A stretch of 64,000 nucleotides of DNA, from assembly GCF_019956555.1 (NCBI RefSeq), contig NZ_JAHBDQ010000009.1, positions 62,001 to 126,000 on the forward strand, read 5' to 3'. The notes under the pieces are model-generated. The model ran no database searches and had not been told where the DNA came from. It saw only the letters and a program-made list of their open reading frames with translations. Shown piece after piece: positions 62,101-64,000 of this stretch. Both the position numbers and the translations under genes were made by a program. Each line of letters begins with the position of its first letter. Position 1 is the first letter of the stretch. This DNA comes from Pseudomonas sp. A-RE-19. Its GTDB lineage: Bacteria; Pseudomonadota; Gammaproteobacteria; Pseudomonadales; Pseudomonadaceae.

Positions 62101-63104
62101 TGAAAGGTGCCGTCTTCACGATCATCGTCGGCAAAATGCGCGGCCAGCGCCTGGCGGGTGTCTGCCGTGCGGCCCTGGCTCACGACCCATTGACGCATGT
62201 GGCGCATATCAGCGAATTCATGCAGCGGTGAGGAGTTTCCCGGCACGTTCAGCAGCACTCCGCCGCTGGAGCGGTGGCGATAACACCAGATATCGTTCGC
62301 GGTATAACGATAAATCGACAGGCGACCGACCTCTATCTGCGAACTGACGCGAGTCGCTGCCTGCAGTTGTGCGATTTTCAGCGTGTCCCAGGCCTGATTC
62401 ACAGGCAATCCGCCTGCCCGCATTGCCAGTGCCAGACCTTCCTGGCTCAGACTGCCTTCTTGATATTGCAGACAGGCACTCATGACAAAAGCAGCCTTGA
62501 CCGACGTTCTTAGTGCGTATGGTTCGGCCTGCACGATCCGCTCATCAGCGGGCCAGGCGTGATCAAGATAAGCCTGATAGCGGGTCTGCAGTTCCAGTTC
62601 CCAGACCCATTTCTTGAAGTCGGCAGGCCTGAGAGCGATTTGCGTGGCGGGTCCGTAAGCCTGTGGCACCGTTTGCCGATAGATGCCTTCATAATCTTCG
62701 TGGTTGCCTGAGCCGTGGTTGGCGAACTCATCGACATTCTCCACGATACGCACGGAGGGCCCGACATCGGGAGGCGTGTATAGGCCGAATGCGGTTTCGC
62801 CGAAGCGTCCGTCAGCGACAGTTTGATAATTGGACAGTAATGCCTGCACCAGCGTTTGCGAGCTCAGCACCCGGCCTTGCTGGATACCGTTCTGTTGCGG
62901 GTGCCCCCGGTAGTTGTAATCAAGCGTCACCAACAGGGCTGCCTGCGGGTCGATACCCTGCCCCCATTTTTCCTTGATCAACTGTGCGCCAAATTGTTCC
63001 GGAGATTGCGGCAGCGCTGTGCTCACCGCCCATTTCAGTTCGTCACGCATTGGCAGAACAGATGGACTCGGCGCAGCAACCTTGTCGCCAGGGTGGTCAT
63101 TCAT
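59187..63104 (-). CDS. Large LRR effector-like protein with DUF6543 region and degenerate NEL C-terminus
   Basis: 1305 residues from MNDHPGDKVAAPS, GGA at -9. N-terminal 600 residues resemble the toxin-type DUF6543 region of pseudomonad effectors (ALLVTLDYNYRGHPQQNGIQ, a HEFADMRHMRQWV block, a hydrophobic pair FGPLALFVPGGEGLLVLAGI and VFGLLNALPLAGAVAAL). About 1000-1180 form leucine-rich repeats (LRTLSLERVDLRVFL, LTTLDLKSTFLRF, LQMLDLSENPLAIPP, LRVLNLKNTGISR, LTSLDLRDNQISRVP). Then a start of the NEL ubiquitin-ligase domain (FQVGYWLLQARVWRLLREVD), but at the usual T-C-x-D site it reads T-I-A-D and the protein ends 36 residues later. It is likely exported to act on hosts or rivals, but not as a normal ligase. 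Confidence 0.7.
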   Translation of the reverse strand: MNDHPGDKVAAPSPSVLPMRDELKWAVSTALPQSPEQFGAQLIKEKWGQGIDPQAALLVTLDYNYRGHPQQNGIQQGRVLSSQTLVQALLSNYQTVADGRFGETAFGLYTPPDVGPSVRIVENVDEFANHGSGNHEDYEGIYRQTVPQAYGPATQIALRPADFKKWVWELELQTRYQAYLDHAWPADERIVQAEPYALRTSVKAAFVMSACLQYQEGSLSQEGLALAMRAGGLPVNQAWDTLKIAQLQAATRVSSQIEVGRLSIYRYTANDIWCYRHRSSGGVLLNVPGNSSPLHEFADMRHMRQWVVSQGRTADTRQALAAHFADDDREDGTFHAGVLTALEGMAIYPKKHRLKNNAGFFNDDGYWDPHDYIDVAWASAATDPFAQLVLTMKQAAMASVKTIRDDAQVNRDNLSAVVEPLVRWVNQFGPLALFVPGGEGLLVLAGIIDAGYGLSQAINGETPEKRSEGVTRTVFGLLNALPLAGAVAALKSESASAETLARTLEDSTVAEHEPGSEPHPDMSISLTPPPAPTVATRLELMRGVCAPFASFSDEVLGQIARISTVDDDMLRWMQVGRPPTPLLADTISRFKLDQELEAVVDPAERAGLFNSRYQALQYSEQQWVRLFQREYPGLPKNVVEQFLDRSGIEMEQPVDAGEVLQAFRRLDGKARQYQQHVRLNRAYESLYLRSIVNPESDVLALHSLVRLPGWPKGLRIEVLEGAITGRIVDRCGPFDAPDCRRLIKVGNFYQGATVDPTTEGTDLFTALLGMLSAEERTALSLPLLDQAQALRLSLGERALPHSELMLGLGRMDSGLPFEAQGLRGGGYPMTPQSSALTNQMMRLQVKYIYPDFTDAQADALLQSVGNGAQAHLDGLTLRLEQLRTDLNDFVDRTVLDIDDMDVDFLERGDEAAAGMNAAQIAAHNIEQAQHVMEYERQARSELAEELIAIWQKRPPHANHLYSDGIFTGYRLNLDYEDFHRLPAMSERFDEVTELTMRGVHVLERESLDVFLESFPNLRTLSLERVDLRVFLDDGLQQGGLPSSIPHMTQLTTLDLKSTFLRFEENTASQLSNLVRLQMLDLSENPLAIPPVVLGLNELRVLNLKNTGISRCPLGIADQPYLTSLDLRDNQISRVPYAVLNQAVARDRIKLWGNPLADEDTLIRLVEHRERTGINLWLSQPGVDYGSASPWLEEDDELIRTARQQIWQRLAAKPSGGAFLRVMDGLSLTADFQVGYWLLQARVWRLLREVDASEELWGWLRQCVETTIADAENPFKLFTVLEDRVQLYRDWVNMGRPIPLAQQQAL

Positions 63105-63240
63105 ATGCATTCCATTGCAAATATTGGGAACGGCAACATAGCCCACTGGCCTCAGGATCGGCAGCAGGAAGGATCGGCAACACATTTAGGAGAATTCGCT
63201 GATGGTTGAAGGCAACCAGAGACAGGAAGATTTGCAGGCA

Positions 63241-63268
63241 AAAAAAACCGCAGCGCACGCCACGGTTT
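63241..63268 (-). terminator. Probable terminator after sohB
   Basis: On the minus strand AAACCG...CGGTTT with a 12-base partly paired interior runs into eight T. It begins 19 bases past the sohB stop. Confidence 0.6.
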
Positions 63269-63286
63269 GATTTGTTCAGTGAAGCG

Positions 63287-64000
63287 TTACCAGAAACGTT
63301 GCTGGGTCAACCGGGTCCACCAGCTCAGCAACACGCGATCGACCGAACCGCTGGCCGCCATGCCGATGCGCTCCTGAAGGCTTTTGCGTTCGGCATAATG
63401 CAAGTGATAGAGCTCGGACTGTTTGGCGCGTTCGGCGAGGTATTCATCGCTGGTCTTGAGTTCATCCACCAGCTGTTTATCCAGCGCCGTGACCCCCAAC
63501 CAGATTTCACCGGTGGCCACTTCGTCGATGGCCAGTTGCGGGCGATAGCGGGAAACGAAGTTCTTGAACAGCTGATGGGTGATGTCCAGTTCTTCCTGGA
63601 ATTTCTCCCGGCCCTTCTCGGTGTTTTCGCCAAACACCGTCAGGGTGCGCTTGTACTCGCCCGCCGTCAGGACTTCGAAATCGATGTCGTGTTTTTTCAG
63701 CAGGCGATTGACGTTGGGCAACTGCGCCACCACGCCGATCGAGCCGAGGATTGCGAACGGCGCGCTGATAATCTTCTGGCCAATGCACGCCATCATGTAG
63801 CCGCCGCTGGCCGCTACCTTGTCGATACACACGGTCAATGGCACGCCGGCTTCACGAATCCGCGCCAGTTGCGAGGACGCCAGGCCATAGCTGTGGACCA
63901 TTCCGCCGCCGCTTTCCAGACGCAGTACCACCTCATCCTTTGGCGTGGCGAGGGTCAGCAGCGCGGTGATTTCGTGGCGCAGGCTTTCAGTGGCCGATGC
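63287..64000 (-). CDS. sohB: Inner-membrane S49 protease SohB, C-terminal part
   Basis: The frame is open to the window edge, so the N-terminal membrane anchor is missing; 237 residues are visible. Peptidase S49 features: VVLRLESGGGMVHSYGLASSQ, the catalytic Ser in CIDKVAASGGYMMACIGQ, SAPFAILGSIGVVAQLPNVN, and the catalytic Lys region YKRTLTVFGENTEKGREKF. SohB is a periplasm-facing peptidase related to signal-peptide peptidase SppA. Family sure. Confidence 0.93.
   Translation of the reverse strand, partial: ASATESLRHEITALLTLATPKDEVVLRLESGGGMVHSYGLASSQLARIREAGVPLTVCIDKVAASGGYMMACIGQKIISAPFAILGSIGVVAQLPNVNRLLKKHDIDFEVLTAGEYKRTLTVFGENTEKGREKFQEELDITHQLFKNFVSRYRPQLAIDEVATGEIWLGVTALDKQLVDELKTSDEYLAERAKQSELYHLHYAERKSLQERIGMAASGSVDRVLLSWWTRLTQQRFW

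Overview
The window is a chromosome segment of a Pseudomonas of the fluorescens group. The evidence is the uvrC-gacA-pgsA-tRNA-Gly block with a TTG-initiated gacA, the high GC content, the gene families seen throughout (Cti, NfuA, HbcR-type regulator, CbtAB, CobE) and fifteen clusters of inverted REP sequences of the GTGGGAGCGAGC...GCTCGCGAT type that are typical of this group. All assignments come from reading the sequence and from remembered family knowledge; no database search was run.

Layout. 1-3536 is an accessory block ending at the 3' end of tRNA-Gly: the tail of an outer-membrane efflux protein, a TetR/DJ-1 divergent pair around a perfect palindrome, a DUF2867 gene whose end runs into IS66 transposase debris, and an HxlR remnant. 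3600-9697 is core: pgsA, uvrC, gacA, a GNAT and nitrilase pair, then a DAHP synthase preceded by an aromatic leader peptide, a strong terminator and a second aromatic-rich small ORF. 9766-18119 holds a three-repeat hypothetical protein, a lipase, a parvulin and a Yej-type peptide ABC transporter. 18268-24256 is a sigma-54-controlled 3-hydroxybutyrate/acetoacetate module (regulator, GntP-type permease, dehydrogenase, acetoacetyl-CoA synthetase). 24383-28488 holds a PilT/PilU ATPase, a hybrid histidine kinase and a second parvulin.

28645-35411 is a leftward catabolic cluster: amino-acid-type ABC transporter with a sigma-54 promoter, RidA, an IclR regulator, a DSD1-type PLP deaminase and a 2-keto-3-deoxygluconate-type kinase. 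The combination fits uptake of D-glucosaminate and its conversion to KDG and KDPG, which is an inference. 35670-37930 holds a small thioredoxin and a PLD-like protein.

38115-47884 is a cobalamin region. Two divergent cobalamin riboswitches control cobW-cobN-chlI/chlD on the left and cbtB-cbtA-cobE-cobM on the right. The chelatase small and medium subunits appear to come from one gene through a -1 programmed frameshift (A AAA AAG, 5-nt spacer, 11-bp perfect hairpin), and a REP doublet lies in frame inside cobN. 48024-59138 holds nfuA, cti, B12-dependent metH, small proteins, a periplasmic binding protein and the cysI-DUF934 sulfite reductase pair. 59187-63104 encodes a 1305-aa LRR effector-like protein resembling NEL ubiquitin ligases but ending soon after a site where the catalytic Cys appears to be replaced. 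The window closes inside sohB.
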